64,000 bases of DNA from assembly GCA_021827865.1 (NCBI GenBank), contig JAKAUC010000009.1:62001-126000 (forward strand). Reading direction: 5' to 3'. The notes under the pieces are model-generated. The model was not told the DNA's origin. It did not search any database and saw nothing but the letters and a program-made list of their open reading frames with translations. Position numbers and translations under genes: made by a program. Source of the stretch: an archaeon. GTDB lineage: Archaea; Thermoproteota; Nitrososphaeria; Nitrososphaerales; Gagatemarchaeaceae. Shown here piece after piece: positions 51,328 to 58,701 of the stretch (position 1 is the stretch's first letter; the number at the start of each line of letters is the position of its first letter).

Positions 51328-53232
51328 ATGGAGATCCAGGGCGGCCGCCCGCCCTCTCGTGCCCTGCTGCTGGGGCTGGTGGGGGGGGCCATCGTCACCC
51401 TGGTCGCCCTGACCCTGGTGATACTGGCCCACGCCTTCACCAGGAGCCCGGCCCTGCTGCTCCCAGCCGAGGCCCTGGCAGCGCTGCTCGCCGCCCTCAG
51501 CGTCGGGTCCATGGCCGACGGCGTCTACTTCTCCTGGCGGCGGTACCCGCAGCACAGGCGCGCCATACTCTTCGTCGTCGGGATCACCATGGCGACCCTG
51601 ATCGCCCACGCCTACATCATCAACGTCCCCGCGGTGAGCAGCGCCGGGACGGTCACCGGGGCCCCCGGGGCCCCCTTCGGGGACAGCAAGGTGTCAGTCA
51701 CCAGCTCGCTCGTCGGGCAGCAGCTCGAGGTCACGGTCCAGGCCGAGGCCGGGGGGAGCGCCATAGCCAGCCTCTCCCTCCTGGGCAACGGCGCCCCCCT
51801 GGCGGGCGGGGCGTTCTCCCCCCTGCCGAGCTACGCGTCCCCCCTCCAGCCGGGCTCCACGGCCGCGGGGGCATGGACCATCCCCTCGGGGGAGAACGTC
51901 ACCCAGCTGACCGTCGACTACCGGTACCTCGGCTGCTACGACACGACGGACCAGGTCTACGGGTGCGTGATGGACGAGGTCTTCTACGTCCCCGCCTCCC
52001 AGCACCTCCTCGCCGGGGACCAGTGCAAGGTCGGCGCCCCCTCGGGGACACCGGCCTACTGCAACCCCGAGCACCCCCCGCTGACCAAGGCCCTCATGGC
52101 CGCCGGGATGGCGGTGCTTGGGGAGTACGACGCCGCCGGCTGGAGGCTGATGCCCGCGGTCCTCGGCTCCTTCTGCGTCCCCCTGCTGTTCGGGACAGCC
52201 TGGGAGCTGTCGGGGGACAAGAAGGTCGCCTACGTCTCGGCCCTCCTACTTTCCATGGACGTGATGTTCTTCTCGCAGTCGAGCATCGGGGTCCTGGACG
52301 TCCCCCCGGTCTTCTTCGGGCTCCTCGCGTTCTTCGTCTACTTCAAAGGGGTGCGCTGGTGGAAGCTGGACAAGTACGTCATAGCCGGGGCCCTCCTGGG
52401 GCTCGCGGGGCTGGCGAAGGAGACCGCCGTCTTCGCCGTGGCCGCCCTCGCCACCTTCATCCTGTTCTTCGGGGAGGGGACCAGGCTCAGGCGGGTCTAC
52501 TCCATCCTGAAGGTGGTCCTGGTGGTGGGGCTGGTCTTCGCCGCGGGGATGCAGGCCTTCGACTCCTCGATGGCAAGCGCGTCGTTCCCGACCTTCGTCT
52601 CCCACGTGGGGTACATGCTGAGCTACGGGACGTCCCTGGTGGCCGACAAGCTGGCCTGCCAGCCGACGACCGGCTACTGGTGCATGTTCGCCAACGACCC
52701 CGGAGGGCCGCCCATACTCCCGCTGGGCTGGCTCCTTTACTACAGCCCGGTGGCCTACTACCTGGTGACAGTCACGGTCAACCCGGGGAACCTGACCTAC
52801 GTCTCGGTGGGATACTACGGGGTGACCAACCTCCTGATGACCTGGGCGACCTTCGTCTGGCTCCCGCTCCTGGCCTACGCCCTCTACTCGGAGTACAGGA
52901 GGAGGGAGCCGAAGCTGGAGGACTTCGCCGAAGCGCCGGCCGGGGCCGGGCTGTCCGGGGACGGGAGGCTAGCGGCGTTCACCCTGACCCTCTTCGCCTG
53001 GAGCTACGTCCCCTACCTGTTCCTCTTCCTCGGTGGGAGGGTCACCTACCCCTTCTACATCATCCCAGCGATCCCCGCCATGGCCATGGGGACGGCGTTC
53101 TGGGTGACGAGGAAGTGGTTCCCGAAGTGGCTGGCCGCGGTATACCTCTCCATGGTCTTCGTCTTCTTCCTGGTCTACTTCCCGGACAAGTCGTTCCTGC
53201 CGGTGTGGCTCAGGGCCCTGATCGGCCACTAG
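51328..53232 (+). CDS. GT39/PMT-family membrane glycosyltransferase
   Basis: 634 residues, about twelve membrane helices. The first large outside loop ends in VMDEVFYVPAS with the D-E catalytic pair, followed by NPEHPPLTKALMAAG, the H-P-P-L-x-K motif of protein O-mannosyltransferases. Other landmarks: RLMPAVLGSFCVPLLF, SIGVLDVPPVFFGL and GLAGLAKETAVF. It probably transfers a sugar from a dolichol-type carrier to surface proteins. It lies between two ACT-V4R genes on the same strand. Confidence 0.85.
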   Translation: MEIQGGRPPSRALLLGLVGGAIVTLVALTLVILAHAFTRSPALLLPAEALAALLAALSVGSMADGVYFSWRRYPQHRRAILFVVGITMATLIAHAYIINVPAVSSAGTVTGAPGAPFGDSKVSVTSSLVGQQLEVTVQAEAGGSAIASLSLLGNGAPLAGGAFSPLPSYASPLQPGSTAAGAWTIPSGENVTQLTVDYRYLGCYDTTDQVYGCVMDEVFYVPASQHLLAGDQCKVGAPSGTPAYCNPEHPPLTKALMAAGMAVLGEYDAAGWRLMPAVLGSFCVPLLFGTAWELSGDKKVAYVSALLLSMDVMFFSQSSIGVLDVPPVFFGLLAFFVYFKGVRWWKLDKYVIAGALLGLAGLAKETAVFAVAALATFILFFGEGTRLRRVYSILKVVLVVGLVFAAGMQAFDSSMASASFPTFVSHVGYMLSYGTSLVADKLACQPTTGYWCMFANDPGGPPILPLGWLLYYSPVAYYLVTVTVNPGNLTYVSVGYYGVTNLLMTWATFVWLPLLAYALYSEYRRREPKLEDFAEAPAGAGLSGDGRLAAFTLTLFAWSYVPYLFLFLGGRVTYPFYIIPAIPAMAMGTAFWVTRKWFPKWLAAVYLSMVFVFFLVYFPDKSFLPVWLRALIGH

Positions 53233-53307
53233 GCCCCCGGCGGGGACCCGGGGCGCCTTTCGATTAACAAACGTTATAGAGGGGTCGCTTATGTAAATGG
53301 AAAATCG

Positions 53308-54084
53308 TTGGGCTTCCTGCCGCGCTTCCTGATGTCCACCAGGCCCCCTGGGGACGAAGTCTACGAGCTCCTTGTTTCTGGGAAGGACTCGGTGGGGGTA
53401 CTCAACAAGATCACCTCGGTCATCAGCGACTGCAAGGTGAACTTCGTCTCCACCCACGGCCAGGCGGACGAGTCAGGGGAGACCTTCATCAACGCCTTCT
53501 TCTGCGATTTCGCCGGCGCCAAAGCCACCCCCGAGGAGCTCGTCGGCCGCCTGCGGAAGCTCCCCTTCGTCACCGAGGTGCTGCTGGAGCCGATGAAGGG
53601 GCTGATGTTCGAGAGGTTCATGTTCCCCATGTCGTTGATGTACGCCGACAGGGCCCTGACCCTGGGGGCCCGCGCCTTCGTCGAGATGGAGCAGAGGCTG
53701 GTCGAGATATTCGGGACCGCCGGGGAGACCATGTCCTACGAGCAGGGGAAGGCCTACGCCGAATCGACCATGGAGAGCCTCGACAAGTACAGGGAGAAGG
53801 TGGGAGCCAAGTGGGACCTCCCCAACATAGAGGGGCTGTTCAGAGCGGAGGGGTGGGGGATCGCGACGATCAATGAAGTGCCGGAGGGGTACGAGGTCTC
53901 CGTGAAGTCCCCCCCGACCATCGGTCGGGCCGGCGCCCCCGAGGGGCCGGGGAAGTTCGTGGTGGGGATGATAGTCGGGATGCTCAGAGCCCACAGCGGC
54001 GGCCACCTGGCCGCGGGCCCGGTCGAGCGCGACCCGGCGGCAGAGGAGTGCCGTTTTTCTGTCAAGAAGGTAAAGCACGGCTAG
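53308..54084 (+). CDS. ACT-like plus V4R-like sensor, degenerate metal site
   Basis: 258 residues with a TTG start, or 250 from the ATG at 53332. ACT-like part: DEVYELLVSGKDSVGVLNKI, TSVISDCKVNFVSTHGQAD, very similar in layout to 39161. The V4R-like part: MSYEQGKAYAESTMESLDKY, then ISLE-type strands and GKFVVGMIVGMLRAHSGGH, AEECRFSVK. Only one cysteine of the metal site remains. It follows the GT39 gene and is convergent with the ABC exporter ATPase. Confidence 0.75.
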   Translation: MGFLPRFLMSTRPPGDEVYELLVSGKDSVGVLNKITSVISDCKVNFVSTHGQADESGETFINAFFCDFAGAKATPEELVGRLRKLPFVTEVLLEPMKGLMFERFMFPMSLMYADRALTLGARAFVEMEQRLVEIFGTAGETMSYEQGKAYAESTMESLDKYREKVGAKWDLPNIEGLFRAEGWGIATINEVPEGYEVSVKSPPTIGRAGAPEGPGKFVVGMIVGMLRAHSGGHLAAGPVERDPAAEECRFSVKKVKHG

Positions 54085-54089
54085 CTCAC

Positions 54090-54107
54090 CGTTTGCGGAG
54101 GCAAACG
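54090..54107. terminator. Hairpin between convergent genes
   Basis: CGTTTGC, loop GGAG, GCAAACG: a perfect 7-bp stem between the convergent ends at 54084 and 54118. A third TTTGC copy follows at 54111. Position suits a bidirectional transcription end, although no T-run is present. Confidence 0.4.
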
Positions 54108-54117
54108 CGGTTTGCAG

Positions 54118-54792
54118 TCAGACCCGCGCGAGGGTCCCGCTGGAGAGCCTGTACACGGCGGCGGCTGCCCTGGCCTCCTCTTCGCTGGTCGAGACCATGA
54201 CCACGGTGGTGCCGAGCTCCCTGTTGAACCTGGAGACCAGCTCGATGAAGACCCTGGCGCTCTCGTCGTCCAGTGACGAGGTGGGCTCGTCGGCCAGGAT
54301 CACCCCCGGCCTGTTGGCCATGGCCCTGATGGCGGCCACCCTCTGCTGCTCCCCGTGGCTCATTTCTCGGGGGTAGCGCCCTGCGAGGCCGTCGAGGCCG
54401 AAGTGCTTCAGGTCCGCCAGGGCCCTCTCCCTCCGCTCCTGGCCCCGGACCCCGGCGAGCCACATGGGGACCTCGATGTTCTCCAGGGCGGTGATGTGGG
54501 GGATGAGGTTGAAGCCCTGGAATATGTACCCCAGCTTCTCCCTCCTCAGGGACGCCACAGAAGGGTCGTCGAGCTTCGAAGCTTCGGCCCCGAGGACCTT
54601 GACGGTCCCCTTGGAGGGCCTGTCGAGGAGCCCCATGATCCTGAGCAGGGTCGACTTCCCCGAGCCCGAGCGCCCGAAGATGCCGACGAACTCCCCCGGG
54701 GCCACCGAGAGGCTCACCCCCCTCAGCACCTGGCTCCCCTCGGGGTAGGCCTTCCACACGTCCTCGAGGGCCAGGGCCTGGTCGGTGGTCAT
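54118..54792 (-). CDS. ABC exporter ATPase (LolD/MacB/FtsE-like)
   Basis: About 224 residues from the ATG at 54792. Walker A GRSGSGKSTLLRI, Q-loop FQGFNLIPHITALEN, signature MSHGEQQRVAAIRAM, Walker B GVILADEPTSSLD and a SLD D-loop are all present. The class partners FtsX/MacB-type permeases, which appear at the right edge of the window (62492-64000). The signature motif is MSHGEQQ instead of LSGGQQQ, a usual LolD variant. Possibly exports or extracts the anchored WHy-like protein encoded divergently. Confidence 0.87.
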   Translation of the reverse strand: MTTDQALALEDVWKAYPEGSQVLRGVSLSVAPGEFVGIFGRSGSGKSTLLRIMGLLDRPSKGTVKVLGAEASKLDDPSVASLRREKLGYIFQGFNLIPHITALENIEVPMWLAGVRGQERRERALADLKHFGLDGLAGRYPREMSHGEQQRVAAIRAMANRPGVILADEPTSSLDDESARVFIELVSRFNRELGTTVVMVSTSEEEARAAAAVYRLSSGTLARV

Positions 54793-54822
54793 CGTTCCTC
54801 GCCACCGCCCCGGCGCCGCGCG

Positions 54823-54829
54823 CTTAAAG
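54823..54829. promoter_or_regulatory. TATA-like element between ABC ATPase and WHy-repeat gene
   Basis: CTTAAAG lies centred 24 nt before the ATG at 54850 (plus) and 34 nt before the ATG at 54792 (minus); it is the only TATA-like sequence in this 57-nt gap. Confidence 0.35.
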
Positions 54830-54849
54830 TGGACTCCTGCGTGAAACCC

Positions 54850-56412
54850 ATGCAAGGCTCTAATATCACACCCCTCACGGGCCGGCGTTTGAAGCGCTCA
54901 AGGGTGGTCCTCGCCCTCAACGTTCTCATCCTCATCACAGTAATCGCCTGCGGAGCGGTCCTCGGTCTCATCGCCGTCGGGGGGTCCGCGTCAGCGTCCG
55001 CCATCTCCATCGGGTCCCCGACGACCTCCAGCTCAGGGGGGGTCACCACCATCGTGGCCCCGATCCAGATAGGGAACCGCGGCTACTTCAGCTTCTCCGG
55101 GGTCAACGTCGACGTGGCCGTGAAAGACTCTGCCGGGGACCAGCTGCTGACCGGGACCCTCGGGCCCTTCACCGTCGGCCCCGGACAGACGAAGGACGTC
55201 ACTGCGTCCCTGGTCCTCGACACGGCGGGGCTTTCGCCGGCCGCCCTGCAGGAACTGGCGACCACGGCCCAGAACCTCACTGTCAGCGCCACCCTGGCTG
55301 CCTCGATGCCCCCCTTCGTCGGGGTGTCCGGCTCCGTCAACGCCCAGCTGGCCTGGGGGGCGCCGGTGTCGGGGCTGACCATCGGGCAGCCTTCGTTCTC
55401 GCAGTACAACTCCACCACCATCGAGGCGGTGGTCCCGGTGACGTTCACCAACGACAACGGCTACTTCACAGTCTCCGGCAACGGGCTGGTCTCGGTCCTC
55501 GACTCCGCCGGCCAGAAGGTCGGCTCGGGGACGGTCAGCCTCAACGTCCCCCCCCACAGCCAGTTCAGCCAGAGCGTCGACCTCTACATCTCGGTCCCGC
55601 CGAGCCAGGTCCAGTCCCTGCTCACCCAGGACCAGACACTCAGCTACTCCGCGGTCCTAAGCCTCCCCGCGGGGGGGAGCACCTTCACCCTCATCGAACC
55701 GATCACCTATCACTGGGGGGCGCCGCTGAGCGGGCTGGCGGTCGGGAGCCCCACGGTGTCGGCCAAGAACTCCACCGCCTACCAGGTAAGCGTCCCGGTG
55801 TCCTTCGCGGACCACTCGAGCTCCATCGGGGTGGCCACGGACCTCACGGCGACGCTGCTGAACTCGACCACCGGGGCTGTGGTGGGGGAGGGGACCCTCC
55901 CGGTCTCAGTCAGCCCCGGAGGGACTTTCTCCGGTGACGCGGTGGTCTACGTCGACATCCCGACGTCGAGCCTCTCCACCCTGCTCTTCCAGGACGCCAC
56001 TTTGCACTACTCGGCCCAGATCTCCGGGGTCTCGTCCGGGGTGTCGTTCAACATCGGGGAGTCCGTGGCTGTCCCCTGGGGGGCGCCGATGAAGTCCCTC
56101 ACCCTGGGGACCCTGGCGGCGAGCTTCTACAACTCCACCTACTCTGCCGTGTCGGCGCCCCTGAGCTTCACAGACAACTCCGCGTTCCTCAGCATCAGCG
56201 GGACAGTGTCCGGGACGATAACAGACGCGGCAGGGAACGTGGTGGGGACGGTGTCCTCCACGGGCCTGTCTGCGGTGCCGGGGCAGTCGTTCTCAGGGAC
56301 AATATCGGGGTTCTTGGAGAACTCCGCGGCGGGGCAGAGCAGCTACGTCCTCCACCTTACCTTCGACTCGCAGTACGGGACGGTGACCACGGAGGTGATG
56401 GTGAGTGGTTAG
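54850..56412 (+). CDS. Surface protein with tandem WHy/LEA14-like repeats
   Basis: 520 residues. An N-terminal anchor or uncleaved signal (VVLALNVLILITVIACGAVL) is followed by four repeats of about 120-130 residues. Repeats 2 to 4 each begin WGAPVSGLTIGQPSFSQYNS, WGAPLSGLAVGSPTVSAKNS or WGAPMKSLTLGTLAASFYNS. Each repeat has the alternating strand pattern of WHy/LEA-2 domains (VPVTFTNDNGYFTVSGNGLV, VPVSFADHSSSIGVATDL). Such domains bind membranes or protect in drying. The gene overlaps the next membrane protein by 8 nt. Confidence 0.76.
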   Translation: MQGSNITPLTGRRLKRSRVVLALNVLILITVIACGAVLGLIAVGGSASASAISIGSPTTSSSGGVTTIVAPIQIGNRGYFSFSGVNVDVAVKDSAGDQLLTGTLGPFTVGPGQTKDVTASLVLDTAGLSPAALQELATTAQNLTVSATLAASMPPFVGVSGSVNAQLAWGAPVSGLTIGQPSFSQYNSTTIEAVVPVTFTNDNGYFTVSGNGLVSVLDSAGQKVGSGTVSLNVPPHSQFSQSVDLYISVPPSQVQSLLTQDQTLSYSAVLSLPAGGSTFTLIEPITYHWGAPLSGLAVGSPTVSAKNSTAYQVSVPVSFADHSSSIGVATDLTATLLNSTTGAVVGEGTLPVSVSPGGTFSGDAVVYVDIPTSSLSTLLFQDATLHYSAQISGVSSGVSFNIGESVAVPWGAPMKSLTLGTLAASFYNSTYSAVSAPLSFTDNSAFLSISGTVSGTITDAAGNVVGTVSSTGLSAVPGQSFSGTISGFLENSAAGQSSYVLHLTFDSQYGTVTTEVMVSG

Positions 56413-56914
56413 GCTCCTGGGCCTCGAGATGAGCGGAGCCAAGTTCGGGCTCCGGATCTTCCTCGCCGTCGTCTTCGGCGCCCTCGCCTTCGCCGTCTTC
56501 TACCTCGTCCCTGCCTCCATCGGACCCCTGGCGAAACAGGTGGCGGGCCCGGCCAACGCCTCCGCGGTGGGGGCCCTGGTCGACTCCCTGGTCAGCCCCG
56601 GCCTCCCGCTGGTGGGGATCGCGGTGGCTGCGCTGGTCTTCGTGGGGGTCTTCCTGAGGGGGACCAAGGCCTACGGGCCGGTCCTGGTGGTCCTCGGGCT
56701 GGCGCTCCTCGCCTACGTCTACGCCCTCTTCCAGGGAGGGACGGTCCACGTGACGATACCTCAGCTTTCGCAGTATGCCGCGTCGGGGAGCATCGCGGTC
56801 GACCTGACTGACCTCATGTACCTGTTCATGGTCCCGGCCGTCCTCACGCTGTTGAAGGGGGTCGTCCTCACCGCAACGAAGCCGGACGGAACCCCTGCCC
56901 CTCCTTCTGCCTGA
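56405..56914 (+). CDS. Small membrane protein, four helices
   Basis: 169 residues, GTG start inside the end of the WHy-repeat gene. Helices: FLAVVFGALAFAVFYLVPA, LVGIAVAALVFVGVFLRG, VLVVLGLALLAYVYALFQG, LMYLFMVPAVLTLLKGVVL. The outside loop GTVHVTIPQLSQYAASGSI is unusual. No family recognised. The overlap suggests joint function with the WHy-repeat protein. It is convergent with the MEDS gene (46 nt overlap). Confidence 0.7.
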   Translation: MVRLLGLEMSGAKFGLRIFLAVVFGALAFAVFYLVPASIGPLAKQVAGPANASAVGALVDSLVSPGLPLVGIAVAALVFVGVFLRGTKAYGPVLVVLGLALLAYVYALFQGGTVHVTIPQLSQYAASGSIAVDLTDLMYLFMVPAVLTLLKGVVLTATKPDGTPAPPSA

Positions 56915-57554
56915 GGTCCGCGTCCGGGAACCTGGAGTGGAGGGCGCTGAGGAGCCCCTCTCTCTTCGCCAGCTCGGGCTCCCTGATGGCGTAGCCGCTG
57001 GGGCCTGCGAGTATCACCAACGCATGGGCCATGAATATCTTCATCATGTAGTCGAGGCTCCCCGAGTTGTACAGCTCGACGAGGTTGTAGGCGCAGACCC
57101 CCTTCCCCGGGAAGTCGAACTTCGTCGTCAGGGCGAGCTCGTAGTCCATGAGCTCCTTCGTCTTCTTCTCCCTCAGCATCGGGGACATGTCGGCGGCGGC
57201 CCGGACCCCCCCGAGCCCCTTCTCCTTGTACTTCCAGGCGAGCTCGGAGAACCCCTCGACCACCCCCTTCACGTCCACGGCCCCTCCCTTGAGGTAGACG
57301 TCCTTGGAGTCCTGTATGGTCAGCTCCCCGCGGGCGATGAGCTCCTCGGGCCCGATCCCCCTCCGCGCCATCTCCGCCTCTATGGCGTTGGGCGACTCGT
57401 CGGCGTAGGCGTAGACGAGCCCCTCCCTCCCCACCCCGTGCTTGATGTGCTGTAGGAGGACGTCCCGCTTGTGGTCCTGGGTGTCGTAGATCAGGACCGC
57501 GTGGGTACCGCTCGCCATCTCGCCGAGAGACTGGTCTATGCTTGCTGAGACCAA
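56868..57554 (-). CDS. MEDS-domain (DcmR-like) sensor protein
   Basis: 228 residues, TTG start. The MEDS domain runs through most of the protein: GTHAVLIYDTQDHKRDVLLQ, GREGLVYAYADESPNAIEAE, LTIQDSKDVYLKGGAVDVKG, VRAAADMSPMLREKKTKELM, GVCAYNLVELYNSG. MEDS proteins are thought to sense hydrocarbon derivatives or one-carbon compounds; they are related to the KaiC/RecA fold without catalytic residues. Here it stands alone. Another plausible output partner is the KaiC set. Confidence 0.82.
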   Translation of the reverse strand: MVSASIDQSLGEMASGTHAVLIYDTQDHKRDVLLQHIKHGVGREGLVYAYADESPNAIEAEMARRGIGPEELIARGELTIQDSKDVYLKGGAVDVKGVVEGFSELAWKYKEKGLGGVRAAADMSPMLREKKTKELMDYELALTTKFDFPGKGVCAYNLVELYNSGSLDYMMKIFMAHALVILAGPSGYAIREPELAKREGLLSALHSRFPDADLRQKEGQGFRPASLR

Positions 57555-57660
57555 AGGGCTTGGCCTTCTGCTTTACACCCTCGAACGATATCTAAACCTA
57601 TCGCGCCGGGGCCCTATTCTGTTCTAACGTCGGGAAACAGAAGTATTCCGATGCTGAACT

Positions 57661-58152
57661 CTAGGGCTTCTGAGAGGTAGCTCCCGTTTGGGGTGCATAC
57701 GGGACTTCCGTGTCAAAGTAGGCAATGGGGGCGCTCGGACTATAGACGAATGTGAGCTTATTGTCTTCCAAGAAGTCCGTACCAATCAAGCTTGGTATAT
57801 CCTGAACCTCTCTGATGGTGACTTCGTCCAATTTCGTCGGGATGAGAATGCGTATCGTGTGGGTGAACCTTACGACCTTGCTCTCTGCGTCCCTGAAGCT
57901 GAGCGTCGCTTTGACATTCTTCCCCCAGAACTTGAAGCCGGCGAGTTGTGTTAGCAAATCCCGGTCAAAGCTCCTTATCGGAAGACTCATGCTCAACGCG
58001 TCGCGCGTGGCGATCGAAGTGAATGGGCTTCCGCTATCGACTACCGCGCTAAGGGCGCGTGTTACCCGCATAGAAGGAATTTGAAGGAAGAAGTGAGCAA
58101 AGACAACTTTTCTGTCGCTATAGAAGTTCTCTATGCTGAGCGGTATTCGCAA
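57661..58152 (-). CDS. Retropepsin-like aspartic protease (clan AA)
   Basis: 163 residues, TTG start. SAVVDSGSPFTSIATRDAL carries the D-S-G motif of a single-domain clan AA protease, followed by FHVKATLSF-type strands (KNVKATLSFRDAESKVV), IRILIPTKLDEVTIREVQD and the SLIGTDFLEDNKLTF block that matches the I-G-x-D-x-L motif of retropepsins. It would work as a homodimer. It follows the DUF5678 gene by 9 nt, so the two seem to be a unit. No retroelement nearby. Base composition is less GC-rich than the flanks. Confidence 0.76.
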   Translation of the reverse strand: MRIPLSIENFYSDRKVVFAHFFLQIPSMRVTRALSAVVDSGSPFTSIATRDALSMSLPIRSFDRDLLTQLAGFKFWGKNVKATLSFRDAESKVVRFTHTIRILIPTKLDEVTIREVQDIPSLIGTDFLEDNKLTFVYSPSAPIAYFDTEVPYAPQTGATSQKP

Positions 58153-58161
58153 GAGAACCCC

Positions 58162-58422
58162 TCAGAGTATGTAGGCGACTCCCTTTCGAGGAATTGATTC
58201 GACCGTGATGAGCGCCATGTCTTCCCCTTTTTTTGCGACATCTTCCAGAAGATGCTCGACGTTGTCGCTACTCTCCAGCACCCTCTGGTCTTTGACAGCG
58301 AAGACTCTTCCCTCATACTCCGCACGAAGTTCATCGTAGTGCTTTGCAATCCAGCTACGATTTCTCTCGACCGTATCCAGGGCTTCCAAGATTTCTGTGT
58401 CGCTTTGTGGTTGTTCACTCAT
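58162..58422 (-). CDS. DUF5678-family small protein
   Basis: 86 residues. RSWIAKHYDELRAEYEGRVF and VKDQRVLESSDNVEHLLED match the DUF5678 pattern W-x4-Y-x-E-L-x3-Y-x-G-x-x-V-A-x-x-D. A GTTAATAG element about 29 nt upstream of the ATG fits a leaderless start. Such proteins often sit beside aspartyl protease genes, as here; function unknown. Confidence 0.75.
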   Translation of the reverse strand: MSEQPQSDTEILEALDTVERNRSWIAKHYDELRAEYEGRVFAVKDQRVLESSDNVEHLLEDVAKKGEDMALITVESIPRKGVAYIL

Positions 58423-58467
58423 GTGCGCGTCACTACTGTGCGGTGTCTATTAACGCCTTTGTCTGCC

Positions 58468-58662
58468 TCAATGATGGTTCACAACGGACCTGGCGGAGCG
58501 CTTGGGCTCTCCTTTATCGGAAGACTCTGCACCGACCCAAAGAATGATTGCGTGTTCTACGGCATCCGTGAGACTACCCTTCTTCCCACCGAACTCCTGA
58601 ACCGCCTTCATCCGTAGCTTCTTCTCAAGCTCGTCTGGAATGATTGCGTCTATGCGCCCCAC
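58468..58662 (-). CDS. Ribbon-helix-helix (antitoxin-like) protein
   Basis: 64 residues, GTG start. The first 42 residues (GRIDAIIPDELEKKLRMKA, GSLTDAVEHAIILWV) have the strand-helix-turn-helix form of RHH/CopG DNA-binding proteins. A CATATATAC element about 32 nt upstream. It could regulate the DUF5678-protease unit immediately downstream; no matching toxin gene is visible. Confidence 0.68.
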   Translation of the reverse strand: MGRIDAIIPDELEKKLRMKAVQEFGGKKGSLTDAVEHAIILWVGAESSDKGEPKRSARSVVNHH

Positions 58663-58701
58663 TTCGACCCGATATGCTTTCAGAGATTGTGTATATATGC
58701 G

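Noticed and set aside
54355-54849. 5' extension of the WHy-repeat gene frame
   Set aside because: It is antisense to the ABC ATPase and composed of shadow-like sequence; the ATG at 54850 follows a TATA-like element and starts the hydrophobic anchor.
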